Below are positions 44,161-51,520 of a stretch of 64,000 bases of DNA, one piece after another. Origin of the DNA: Beijerinckiaceae bacterium (GTDB lineage Bacteria > Pseudomonadota > Alphaproteobacteria > Rhizobiales > Beijerinckiaceae). Under the pieces are notes generated by a model, which had not been told where the DNA came from, made no database searches, and was given only the letters and a program-made list of their open reading frames with translations. Position numbers and translations under genes: made by a program. Each line of letters opens with the position of its first letter. Within the stretch, counting starts at the first letter, position 1. The stretch lies in assembly GCA_947452455.1 (NCBI GenBank), contig CANGBX010000007.1:62001-126000 (forward strand), given 5' to 3'.

Positions 44161-44871
44161 ATGCGCTCAAAAGACCAAATTGCACCGCGGATCCTTGTCG
44201 TTGAAGATGATCCATCACTGGGTGAATTGCTTGCCTATAATTTGCAAGCAGAAGGCTATGTGGTGGATCGCGCCGAGCGTGGGGAAGAGGCAGAGCTCAA
44301 ACTGCTTGAAAGCCCGCCGGATCTGGTCGTTCTCGACTGGATGCTTCCCGGCGTTTCAGGGATTGAGATTTGCCGACGCTTGCGGGCGCGCGATGAAACA
44401 AAGTCGCTCCCCGTGATCATGTTGACGGCCCGCAGCGAAGAGGCCGAGCGTGTGCGCGGTCTCTCCGTTGGTGCTGACGATTACGTGGTCAAGCCGTTTT
44501 CTGTGCCAGAATTATTGGCGCGGGTGCGTGCGCTTTTGCGGCGCATGTCGCCGGAGCGGATTGCCGGTCGCCTCAGCTTTGGCGATTTGGAATTGGACCG
44601 CGAAAACCATCGCGTCCGTCGCGCTGGGCGGGATATCCATCTGGGGCCCACCGAGTTCCGCTTGCTGGACCATTTGCTCTCCAAGCCCGGCCGTATCTTT
44701 ACACGCGCCCAATTGCTCGATGCGGTTTGGGGCCTTTCGGCTGAAATCGACGAGCGGACGGTTGATGTTCATGTCGGGCGTCTGCGCCGTGCTTTGTCGC
44801 GCGGTGCCGAGAAAGATCCTATCCGCACCGTGCGTGGTGCTGGATACGGCTTAGATGAAACCTACCGATAG
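44161..44871 (+). CDS. phoB: Phosphate regulon response regulator PhoB
   Basis: A 236-residue OmpR-type response regulator. The receiver has acidic residues at VVEDD (14-17), phospho-acceptor Asp59 in VVLDWMLPGVSG, TARSEE with the switch Thr, and Lys in DDYVVKPF. The C-terminal winged helix reads GPTEFRLLDHLLSKPGRIFTRAQLLDAVW, TVDVHVGRLRRAL, IRTVRGAGYGLD. Its place after phoU identifies it as PhoB. No PhoR kinase gene is adjacent, although one is often next to phoB; it must be elsewhere. Confidence 0.92.
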   Translation: MRSKDQIAPRILVVEDDPSLGELLAYNLQAEGYVVDRAERGEEAELKLLESPPDLVVLDWMLPGVSGIEICRRLRARDETKSLPVIMLTARSEEAERVRGLSVGADDYVVKPFSVPELLARVRALLRRMSPERIAGRLSFGDLELDRENHRVRRAGRDIHLGPTEFRLLDHLLSKPGRIFTRAQLLDAVWGLSAEIDERTVDVHVGRLRRALSRGAEKDPIRTVRGAGYGLDETYR

Positions 44872-44874
44872 GCC

Positions 44875-45204
44875 GTGCCATCCCTGACGCGCTATTTCGA
44901 GCTTGATCAGCCCGATCTCGTCTCTGGCGATTACCGGATCAGCTATGCTGCGGTCCGGGCTTATCGACGGGGTGAGGCTCTGCAGCTGAGGCCGAAAGAG
45001 TTCCTGTTGTTCGAGCTCTTCTTGCGCAACCGCGGGCAGGTTCTCACGCGGGAGCAATTGATCAGCTATATTTCAGATCGTGTTGACCAGATGTATGAGC
45101 GCACATTGGATGTGCACATCATGCGGTTGCGCAAAAATTTGCGTCTGCGCCGCTGGAACGATCCCATTACAACCGTCCGGGAATGCGGATATCGGCTCGA
45201 TTAG
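44875..45204 (+). CDS. Receiver-less OmpR/PhoB-type winged-helix protein
   Basis: A 109-residue protein starting at a GTG three bases after the phoB stop codon. Almost the whole chain is an OmpR-family DNA-binding domain: LRPKEFLLFELFLRNRGQVLTREQLISYI, ERTLDVHIMRLRKNLRLRRWNDPITTVRECGYRLD. Only a short N-terminal lead (about 30 residues, LVSGDYRISYAAVRAYRRG) stands where a receiver would be; this is the beta-sheet leader of the DNA-binding domain. It aligns with the PhoB C-terminus but is clearly diverged, so it is not a recent duplication. It is probably co-translated with PhoB and could compete for or modify Pho-box binding. It could instead be the remnant of a second response regulator. Confidence 0.82.
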   Translation: MPSLTRYFELDQPDLVSGDYRISYAAVRAYRRGEALQLRPKEFLLFELFLRNRGQVLTREQLISYISDRVDQMYERTLDVHIMRLRKNLRLRRWNDPITTVRECGYRLD

Positions 45205-45315
45205 GGGCGTCTCTCCCATCACTTCGCGTCGAGGCCGACATTCGTCATAAATTTGAGACAAGAATCAGGCACGCGTCACTCGCAGAATGTTCATTCATGG
45301 CGACGGGAGCAGGCG

Positions 45316-46122
45316 ATGTCGGATAAGAGCGATATGATCCATGTGAGAACGCTCTTCATCTCGGATGTCCATCTGGGCACGCGCGGTTGCCAGGCGGACG
45401 CTCTCCTTGATTTCATTCGCGTCTATGAAGCTGAAACCATCTATCTGGTTGGCGACATTTTTGACGGTTGGCGGCTGAAGGCCTCCTGGCACTGGCCGCA
45501 GGCTCATAATGACGTCGTGCAAAAAATTCTGCGTAAGGTCCGCAAAGGCACCCGCCTTGTCTATGTGCCGGGCAATCATGACGAGTTCATGCGCGATTAT
45601 GCAGGCTCTACCTTTGGTGGCGTCGAAATCGTCGAAGAAGCGATTCATGAGACGGCTGATGGCCGCCGCATGCTCATTCTGCATGGCGATAAATTCGACA
45701 CCGTCGTTCGCAATGTGAAGTGGCTCGCGCTGCTGGGTGATTGGGCTTACGATTTGGCCATCTGGCTCAATCGCTGGATTGCCAAGGCGCGTCGTGCGCT
45801 CGGGCTTCCCTATTGGTCCTTTTCGGCTTGGAGCAAGTCGAAAGTGAAGCGCGCGGTGAATTTCATCAGTGCTTTTGAGCAAGCTGTTGTTGCAGACGGG
45901 CGCCGCCATGGCGCTGACGTGGTGCTGTGCGGTCATATCCATCGCGCTGCTTATGAGCATATGGGCGATATTCTTTATGTGAATACGGGTGACTGGGTCG
46001 AGAGCAATACGGCAGTCGTCGAGCATCGCGATGGCCGTCTTGAGCTCATCAAATGGACTGATTCCTCGCTTGCCGTTTTGGGCATTCGCTCGGAAGCAGA
46101 TCCTCTGCCGGTTGCCGCCTAA
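45316..46122 (+). CDS. Calcineurin-like phosphoesterase, PlcP/LpxH-like
   Basis: A 268-residue metallophosphoesterase starting at ATG 45316 (GGGAGCAGG upstream). The five metal blocks are intact: FISDVHLGTRG, VGDIFDGW, VPGNHDEFM, ILHGDKFD and LCGHIHRAA. It has the YDLAIWLNRWIAKARRALGLPYWSFSAWSK insertion found in UDP-2,3-diacylglucosamine hydrolase-like proteins, including the rhizobial phospholipase C PlcP that degrades membrane phospholipids when phosphate is scarce. The phosphate locus upstream and a convergent glycosyltransferase gene seven bases away support PlcP over an LpxH role. A weak half Pho box (TCGTCAT) lies at 45242-45248. Confidence 0.85.
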   Translation: MSDKSDMIHVRTLFISDVHLGTRGCQADALLDFIRVYEAETIYLVGDIFDGWRLKASWHWPQAHNDVVQKILRKVRKGTRLVYVPGNHDEFMRDYAGSTFGGVEIVEEAIHETADGRRMLILHGDKFDTVVRNVKWLALLGDWAYDLAIWLNRWIAKARRALGLPYWSFSAWSKSKVKRAVNFISAFEQAVVADGRRHGADVVLCGHIHRAAYEHMGDILYVNTGDWVESNTAVVEHRDGRLELIKWTDSSLAVLGIRSEADPLPVAA

Positions 46123-46129
46123 GCGCTCC

Positions 46130-47218
46130 TTATCGCAAACGCGGAACGCGCACTGCTGCCACATGTGAGAAGAAATGCGCTGCGCTCTCGCGCATGCCGT
46201 GGCGTGCAGCAAAGGCTTTGCAGGCATCACGGGGAATTTCGAGCGCTGTGAGGGCGGCGGTCCGCAAATCCTCATTCATCACGCCGCAACGTGCGCCTGC
46301 CAAGACTTCCATCGGGCCGGTGACAGGAAAGGCGGCAACAGGCGTGCCTGCCGCTAATGCTTCCAGCATGACAAGGCCGAACGTATCTGTGCGGCTTGGA
46401 AAAACGAAGACATCTGCGCTGGCATAAAGATTGGCGAGCTCTTGGCCGCTTTTCAGCCCAAGGAAGCGGACTTTTGGAAATTTCTTTTGCAGCTCTTCGC
46501 GTGCAGGCCCTTCCCCAACGACAATCTTTGTGCCGGGTAAATCCAGCGACAGAAAAGCTTCGATGTTTTTCTCGATCGCCACGCGTCCGACATAGAGAAA
46601 GACAGGACCGTGCACACCCAGATCGACATGTTTCCCGTTGCCGAAAAGATTGAGATCAATCCCGCGGCGCCAGGTCTTGAGCTTTTCAAACCCATGCGTG
46701 GCGAGTTCATCGCGCAAGCCGCTGGTTGCAACCAAAGTGGTCGCGCCCGCGTTGTGGAAACGACGCAGCAGCGCATAGGTCAGCGCAGGCGGGACAGGAA
46801 AGCGTGCGGCAATATATTCGGGAAAGCGCGTATGATAGCAGGTTGTGAAGGGGCGCTTGCGCACGAGGCAATGGCGGCGGGCCAGAAAGCCCAGCGGGCC
46901 CTCGGTCGCAATATGGATCGCGTCAGGATCAATCTCGTCAATCATGCTGGCGATGGTCGAAGCGCCCGTCAGGCTCAGCCTGATTTCGGGATAGGTCGGC
47001 ATGGGGATGGAGCGGAAGCGGTCCGGCGTCAGCATGACGACCTCGACCCCAAAAGCGGGGGCTTCCGCGACTAGCCATTCCAGGGTCCGGACGACGCCGT
47101 TGACCTGGGGTTTCCACGCATCGCTGACAATCAGCACGCGTGAACCTGTGGCGATGGGCTCGCCTTCGATGGGGTGAATGAGTGGCTGCATGGGAGGCTC
47201 CATTGCCAAAAGCCCCAT
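46130..47218 (-). CDS. GT4 family glycosyltransferase (probable glycolipid synthesis)
   Basis: A 362-residue GT-B enzyme of family 4. Marks: RVLIVSDAWKPQVNGVVRTLEWL, VVMLTPDRFRSIPMPTYPEIRLSL, HIATEGPLGFLARRHC, FTTCYHTRFPEYIAARFPVP, FLYVGRVAIEKNIEAFL and the E-x7-E motif FPSRTDTFGLVMLEALAAGTPVAAFPVTGPMEVL. These match the MgtA/PimB-like group that adds sugars to diacylglycerol or phosphatidylinositol. The convergent PlcP-like gene would supply diacylglycerol, so synthesis of phosphate-free glycolipids is the inferred role. Alternative ATG starts are at 47203 and 47191. CTGTCAC half-sites occur 21 and 72 bases upstream. Confidence 0.85.
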   Translation of the reverse strand: MGLLAMEPPMQPLIHPIEGEPIATGSRVLIVSDAWKPQVNGVVRTLEWLVAEAPAFGVEVVMLTPDRFRSIPMPTYPEIRLSLTGASTIASMIDEIDPDAIHIATEGPLGFLARRHCLVRKRPFTTCYHTRFPEYIAARFPVPPALTYALLRRFHNAGATTLVATSGLRDELATHGFEKLKTWRRGIDLNLFGNGKHVDLGVHGPVFLYVGRVAIEKNIEAFLSLDLPGTKIVVGEGPAREELQKKFPKVRFLGLKSGQELANLYASADVFVFPSRTDTFGLVMLEALAAGTPVAAFPVTGPMEVLAGARCGVMNEDLRTAALTALEIPRDACKAFAARHGMRESAAHFFSHVAAVRVPRLR

Positions 47219-47238
47219 CAGATTCGTGCTTCATGATT

Positions 47239-47296
47239 GTGACAGTTCCGCCCGTTTTGGGAGGCTGTAAGACTTTTGTCGGTTGGATTGTGACAG
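47239..47296 (-). promoter_or_regulatory. Two CTGTCAC words upstream of the glycosyltransferase
   Basis: The minus strand carries ACTGTCACAATC twice (47246-47235 and 47297-47286), 51 bases apart. CTGTCAC is a Pho-box half-site, but neither copy has a good partner 11 bases away, so PhoB control of the glycosyltransferase is only suggested. Confidence 0.35.
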
Positions 47297-47327
47297 TCGC
47301 TTCGGACTAGGCTGAAGCACAAAGGGG

Positions 47328-47765
47328 ATGTCCAAAATGAAAAAGCCCAAAAAACAGCTGAAAACGCTTGCGCGCCTGAGTGCCTATCTCAAAAAAGAAG
47401 GCTCGCGACTGGAAAAGCTCGTTGCCCGCAGCGGCGAGAGCTCTGAGTCCTCACTCGTTGATGGGGTGGTCCGCCGCTTGGCCGAGCGCCGTGCAGTTGC
47501 GCTGGCTGATCTGGGCTTGATCGATGCCGCGGATGAAGCAGCCCGCAAGGCCGCCAAATCGGCCCGTGACGAAAAGTCTTCAGCCAAGAAGTCCGGCAAG
47601 GCTGCCTCGAAGAAATCGGCCAAGAAGGCTCCGAAAAAGTCGGCCAAGGCGCCAGCTAAATCAGCGCGCAAGGCATCGGCTAAGCCTGCTCGCAAGGCTG
47701 CGGCCAAAAAGGCTGCTCCCGCGCGTCGCCGTTCCGTGAAGGCTGCCCCTGCCGCTGAGGCTTGA
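47328..47765 (+). CDS. Histone H1-like Lys/Ala-rich protein
   Basis: A 145-residue basic protein. Residues 1-60 form an ordered part with LKTLARLSAYLKKEGSRLEKLVARSGESSESSLVDGVVRRLAERRAVALADLGLI. Residues 65-145 are a low-complexity tail of repeated KKSAKKAPKKSAKAPAKSARKA units resembling eukaryotic H1 C-termini and bacterial AlgP/HctB-like proteins. It likely binds DNA or RNA non-specifically. GGGG precedes the ATG at 47328; an ATG at 47337 is an alternative. The repetitive tail is prone to length changes. Confidence 0.78.
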   Translation: MSKMKKPKKQLKTLARLSAYLKKEGSRLEKLVARSGESSESSLVDGVVRRLAERRAVALADLGLIDAADEAARKAAKSARDEKSSAKKSGKAASKKSAKKAPKKSAKAPAKSARKASAKPARKAAAKKAAPARRRSVKAAPAAEA

Positions 47766-47771
47766 TGTGTA

Positions 47772-47789
47772 GTTTCATGTTTGTGTCAT
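47772..47789 (+). promoter_or_regulatory. Pho-box-like repeat before the SRPBCC gene
   Basis: GTTTCAT-GTTT-GTGTCAT, two half-sites with an 11-base period, followed by GAAG as in the pstS site (GTGTCATGAAG in both). The second half-site overlaps an ATG at 47788, which argues that translation of the downstream gene starts later, at 47812. Confidence 0.6.
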
Positions 47790-47811
47790 GAAGCGGGCCC
47801 AGTTTCGCTTC

Positions 47812-48357
47812 ATGACAGTTTCGCGATTCTTTTTTCTCATTCTCATCACCCTCGGTCTTTCACCTGAAGCGCTGGCGCAGACGCCGCCTCAGGTCAGCGT
47901 GCGGGAGGAGGGGTCGGCTTGGCGCATCGACGTTCAAGCGACCATGACAGCAAGCCAGCGGCAGATCTGGTCTGTACTGACCAATTGCGCGCGGGCGCAG
48001 GATTTCATCCCGCATTTCGAGACATGTCGTGTGATGGAGAAGGATCCGTCAGGGCGCTGGGATTTGCGCGAAAATATTTCAAACCCGCCGTTTTTGCCGC
48101 GCATGCGAACCATCATCCGCAGCGACTATCGTGCGCCGCAGGGGTTTACGTACAAATTGGTGAGCGGCGATATGAAACGCTCCGAAGGATCATGGGAATT
48201 GATCCCGCAGGCTGCGGGCACGCGTGTGTCTTACAAAGCGGTCTTTGAGCCGCAGATTTCCGCGCCTTCGTTTCTGATGATCTCAGCGATCAAATCGGAC
48301 TTGTCAGAGATGTTCAGCAAGTTGGAGAAGCTCAGCGCCTCCAGCAAGCCCGATTGA
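47812..48357 (+). CDS. SRPBCC (START-like) lipid-binding domain protein, exported
   Basis: A 181-residue protein. I prefer the ATG at 47812 because the ATG at 47788 lies inside a Pho-box-like repeat. A signal peptide (TVSRFFFLILITLGLSPEALAQ) is followed by an SRPBCC domain: WRIDVQATMTASQRQIWSVLTNCARAQDFIPHFETCRVME, SDYRAPQGFTYKLVSGDMKRSEGSWELIPQAAGTRVSYKAVFEPQI. The fold holds a hydrophobic ligand such as a lipid. Lying in the phosphate island next to probable lipid-remodelling genes, it might carry lipids in the periplasm; that is inference. Confidence 0.78.
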   Translation: MTVSRFFFLILITLGLSPEALAQTPPQVSVREEGSAWRIDVQATMTASQRQIWSVLTNCARAQDFIPHFETCRVMEKDPSGRWDLRENISNPPFLPRMRTIIRSDYRAPQGFTYKLVSGDMKRSEGSWELIPQAAGTRVSYKAVFEPQISAPSFLMISAIKSDLSEMFSKLEKLSASSKPD

Positions 48358-48370
48358 TTGATGGCTGCAT

Positions 48371-49708
48371 TTAGTTCGGGCCGAAGGTGACGCCCTGATT
48401 GAGCCGGTTGATTTTCAAGCCCGGCAGAGCTGATGGCGACACGGCAAAGGCAAAAATGTAATTGGGGAAACCAGTTTCGAGTGAATCGAAATCATTGTCG
48501 TTGCAGGCGAGCAGAAGGTGGTCGCCGTTGGGCAGGTCAGGACCCCAAGCATAGCCTTCGATCTTGTCAGGCAGGCCGCGTGCGTTGGCGAAAGAACCTT
48601 TGCCATCTTCCTGCGCTTTGTTGAGCATTTTGCCAATGTCGGCAAAGAGGGTCTTCTTCAAAGCAACAATGCCATCGGGTTGGCCGCTCTCGGGCAGAGT
48701 TTTGGCGCTGACGCCAACATAGCCGGCCCCCGTCAGTTCGGTTGGCTTTTCGCTCTGGTTGATGTCGACAAGATACAGAAGCTTGCGGCCATTCGCGCCA
48801 GCAGCGGCATCGCGTTCGTTGATGAGGAAGCGTGTTTCATCAACAGCGAGAATTTCGCTGATGCCCATTTTCGTATCATCGAAGGGATAGATGAATTGGC
48901 GCGGCGCAGCCGATTTGTTTTGCAGATCGTAAATCACAATGCGGCTGTTGAGGCCCTTCTGGCCGCCGTCTTGAAGAAGCGGGCTCTGCATGGCGATGGC
49001 GAGATAGCGGCCGCTTGGCGTGATGGTCAGGCCTTCCGCACCGCGATTGGTGGCGCGACCAATTTTATTGGTCTGCATTTCGGTTTTGAGATTGGGGCCG
49101 GATGTGGCGATTTCAAAACCATCAGGGGCTTTGAGCATGCCGATCTGGCGTCCCGTCTGGTCGAATTGAAAAATATGCGGGCCATATTCATCCGAGATCC
49201 AGAATGTGCCGTCGGGCGCAACAGCTACCCCTTCTGGATCGAAGCGGCGGTTGGGCTTTCCTTCTGTCGCAAAGCCTGTCGAGATGCCGATATATTGCTC
49301 GCCGGCAGGGTTTTTCAGAAGCGTTGTGCCGACATGCGAGAGGTCCACGCGCCAGCCCGACGGGCGAGATGCGTCCTGTGCAACTTTGATGTCGAAGGTC
49401 TGGATGCGGTTTTGGTAAGAGGTGGTGAAATCCACCTCGGCGCCGCCCTTATATTCGACCTTGTTCGGCCCGCGGTCAGGCAGCAGCACAAAGCGGTTCT
49501 GGAAGCCGGTATAGGTCATGCCCGAGCCAATGCCGTTGAGGCCGTTCATTGGCGAGACGCCATCTTCCAGCAAGGTCGCGGGCAGGCCGGACTTATCAGT
49601 GCCTTTGCCGTCCAGATATCCGGTTCCAATGAATTGAACCCCCTGAGCCGAGGCTGCCAAAGGGGTGAGAGCCAAGAGACCAATGAGGAAAGCTGTCCGT
49701 GAAAACAT
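48371..49708 (-). CDS. Phytase-like esterase domain protein, exported
   Basis: A 445-residue protein with signal peptide MFSRTAFLIGLLALTPLAASAQ. The body is an esterase-like/phytase-like beta-propeller domain (Phytase-like, PF13449 type): FVLLPDRGPNKVEYKGG, GKPNRRFDPEGVAVAPDGTFWISDEYGPHIFQFDQTGRQIG, NRGAEGLTITPSGRYLAIAMQSPL, EILAVDETRFLINERDAA. Activity on phosphate esters is assumed for the family but little tested. A good Pho box lies on its upstream side (49761-49778), and it is next to the phosphate locus, so release of phosphate from organic esters is a reasonable role. Confidence 0.84.
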   Translation of the reverse strand: MFSRTAFLIGLLALTPLAASAQGVQFIGTGYLDGKGTDKSGLPATLLEDGVSPMNGLNGIGSGMTYTGFQNRFVLLPDRGPNKVEYKGGAEVDFTTSYQNRIQTFDIKVAQDASRPSGWRVDLSHVGTTLLKNPAGEQYIGISTGFATEGKPNRRFDPEGVAVAPDGTFWISDEYGPHIFQFDQTGRQIGMLKAPDGFEIATSGPNLKTEMQTNKIGRATNRGAEGLTITPSGRYLAIAMQSPLLQDGGQKGLNSRIVIYDLQNKSAAPRQFIYPFDDTKMGISEILAVDETRFLINERDAAAGANGRKLLYLVDINQSEKPTELTGAGYVGVSAKTLPESGQPDGIVALKKTLFADIGKMLNKAQEDGKGSFANARGLPDKIEGYAWGPDLPNGDHLLLACNDNDFDSLETGFPNYIFAFAVSPSALPGLKINRLNQGVTFGPN

Positions 49709-49760
49709 GTGGCACCCTTTGATCCAGAAGTTGTTATCCTTCTGTTTAGGGACGTCTTTT

Positions 49761-49778
49761 GTGACGAGCGGATGACAA
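49761..49778 (-). promoter_or_regulatory. Pho box upstream of the phytase-like gene
   Basis: Read on the minus strand: TTGTCAT-CCGC-TCGTCAC, half-sites 11 bases apart as in PhoB sites, about 55-70 bases before the start codon at 49708. It supports phosphate control of the phytase-like gene. Confidence 0.65.
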
Positions 49779-49846
49779 GGGCTTGTGCTCTTACCAGCCC
49801 GATTTCAAGAGCGTTGTCGCTGATGCCGCCTCCAGAATAGGTGCAT

Positions 49847-49920
49847 GAGCCGGAATACAGGCCGCTTCAATCGAGGGAACTTCAGGAGGGCTGTTGCTGG
49901 CTCCCAGCCCATTTAGGCGT
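49847..49920 (+). pseudogene. Decayed copy of a Bug gene leader and first codons
   Basis: Aligns without gaps to 8236-8309 (leader plus first eight codons of the Bug gene at 8286): 62 of 74 bases match by my count, including a 15-base run CCGCTTCAATCGAGG. The position of the ATG start is CTG here (49897-49899). Similarity stops soon after, so this is a truncated relic or a shared repeat unit. Confidence 0.6.
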
Positions 49921-50292
49921 TTTGACATTCCTGCGCATTTAGAGTGAGGCCGCTAGGGTGACGGAGGAAAGCGCTTGCGCAGTCGCGTCGTGGGCGCTTC
50001 TCCATATGCTTTCGGATTGTACTTACGTAGGGTTTCACACGATCGTGAAGTAGCTCAGATTCTTGATTAGCTGGATTCCGATCAAGTTTTTTGAGCCATC
50101 TTGATCGCCCGATTTTCTATCACTTTGATTTTAAAGAGGTCCTTCAAAGCGGGGCCATGTCTCCCCTTATCCCGCTGTCAAAGACGTGTATTCGCAATCG
50201 CTGCTACGCTCTTCTCTAATGCACGTATTGGAGCTGCCAGCATCAAGGTGGCTACAAAGATTCGCCTTAAGGCGATCATGAGGAGGAAACGC

Positions 50293-51447
50293 ATGTCTGA
50301 GAATGATCAAACGCGCGCCGAGACATCCGCATCTGGCCGCCGTAAATTTCTGAAGGCTGCCGCAGCCTCGGGTGTTGCCATGGTTGCTGCCCCCGCTGTC
50401 GTGAAGGCGCAAGGCCCTATCACCATGCGGTTGCAGAGCACCTGGCCTTCGAAAGATATTTTCCACGAATTCGCCCAGGATCTGGCGAAGAAGATCAACG
50501 ACATGTCCGGCGGCGATTTGCGCATGGAAGTCTTGCCGGCGGGTGCCGTTGTTCCGGCTTTCGGCCTTCTTGACGCTGTTTCGTCGGGCACGCTCGATGC
50601 CGGCCATGGCGTGATGGTTTATCACTACGGCAAGCAGAATGCTTTGGCTCTGTGGGGCTCGGGTCCGGGCTTCTCAATGGACGCCAATATGCTGCTCGCT
50701 TGGCATAAGTACGGCGGCGGCAAAGAGCTGCTGGCCAAGCTTTACGCTTCCATTAATGCCAATGTTTATTCCTTCGTCTATGGCCCGATGCCAAGCCAGC
50801 CGCTGGGCTGGTTTAAAAATCCGGTCTCCAAGCTTGAAGATATGAAGGGCTTGAAATACCGCACGGTGGGCATTTCGATCGATATGTTCCAGCAGATGGG
50901 CGCAGCCGTGAATGCGCTGCCAGGTGGTGAAATCGTTTCGGCGATGGACCGTGGCCTGTTGGATGCTGCTGAATTCAACAATGCCTCATCTGATCGCGCG
51001 CTCGGCTTCCCCGACGTGTCGAAGGTCTGTATGTTGCAGTCCTATCACCAGAATGCTGAACAGTTTGAGTTCCTGTTCAACAAGGCGAAGTTCGATGCTC
51101 TGTCGCCGCGTCTGCGCATGATCATTGAAAGCGCTGTTGAAGCGTCGAGCGCTGATATGTCGTGGAAGGCGTTTGATCGCTATTCACAGGACTATCTGGA
51201 GATGCAGTCGAAAGACAAGGTCCGCTTCTTCAAAACGCCGGATGCGATTTTGAAAAAGCAGCTCGAAATCTATGACGAGATCGTCACCAAGAAGGCGGCT
51301 GAAAATCCGCTGTTCAAGGAAGTCCTTCAGTCGCAGGTGGCTTTTGCTAAACGCGTTGCTCAATGGGAGCAGGATACGGTTACACCGCGCCGTATGGCCT
51401 ATGACCATTATTTTGGTCCGAATGGTGCAGCGCGCAAGTTTACTTAA
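50293..51447 (+). CDS. TRAP transporter substrate-binding protein, mannitol/chloroaromatic (FcbT1-like) type
   Basis: A 384-residue binding protein starting at ATG 50293 (AGGAGG at 50281-50286). It has a Tat signal (SGRRKFLKAAAASGVAMVAAPAVVKAQ), typical of this TRAP subgroup. Marks: ITMRLQSTWPSKDIFHEFAQDLAKKINDMSGGDLRMEVLPAGAVVPAFGLLDAVSSGTLDAGHG, LALWGSGPGFSMDANMLLAW, GLKYRTVGISIDMFQQMGAAVNALPGGEIVSAMDRGLLDAAEFNN. Relatives bind alpha-keto acids or 4-chlorobenzoate, sometimes with a calcium or sodium ion. A hairpin (51474-51496) separates it from the permease genes. Confidence 0.88.
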   Translation: MSENDQTRAETSASGRRKFLKAAAASGVAMVAAPAVVKAQGPITMRLQSTWPSKDIFHEFAQDLAKKINDMSGGDLRMEVLPAGAVVPAFGLLDAVSSGTLDAGHGVMVYHYGKQNALALWGSGPGFSMDANMLLAWHKYGGGKELLAKLYASINANVYSFVYGPMPSQPLGWFKNPVSKLEDMKGLKYRTVGISIDMFQQMGAAVNALPGGEIVSAMDRGLLDAAEFNNASSDRALGFPDVSKVCMLQSYHQNAEQFEFLFNKAKFDALSPRLRMIIESAVEASSADMSWKAFDRYSQDYLEMQSKDKVRFFKTPDAILKKQLEIYDEIVTKKAAENPLFKEVLQSQVAFAKRVAQWEQDTVTPRRMAYDHYFGPNGAARKFT

Positions 51448-51473
51448 AAACCGATCTATCTTTTGAAAATAAA

Positions 51474-51496
51474 GGAGCCGCCCGAAAGGCGGCTCC
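51474..51496 (+). terminator. Stem-loop between TRAP binding-protein and permease genes
   Basis: GGAGCCGCC CGAAA GGCGGCTCC is a perfect hairpin just after the binding-protein stop, without a strong T tract. Likely a partial terminator or stabiliser. Confidence 0.75.
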
Positions 51497-51520
51497 TGCT
51501 TGCTGAGGGGAGCAAGCCGC

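Larger units (their letters stand above)
49709..50292. other. Intergenic region with Pho box and a decayed Bug-gene 5' fragment
   Basis: Between the divergent phytase-like and TRAP genes. It holds the Pho box at 49761-49778 and the relic at 49847-49920. The rest (49921-50280) shows no gene; a frame running back to 50101 in front of the TRAP gene is not protein-like. Confidence 0.6.

Noticed and set aside
45316-46122. Annotation as the lipid A enzyme LpxH
   Set aside because: Metal motifs alone cannot separate LpxH from PlcP; the phosphate locus and adjacent glycosyltransferase favour PlcP, so no gene symbol was given.
47581-47750. Lys/Ala codon-rich tract as a possible tandem DNA repeat or CRISPR-like array
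   Set aside because: The periodicity is from the repeated KKSAK protein units, with no spacer-repeat structure.
48518-49702. 394-codon plus-strand frame opposite the phytase-like gene
   Set aside because: It is a long shadow frame; the minus-strand frame has a signal peptide and clear family motifs, this one does not.
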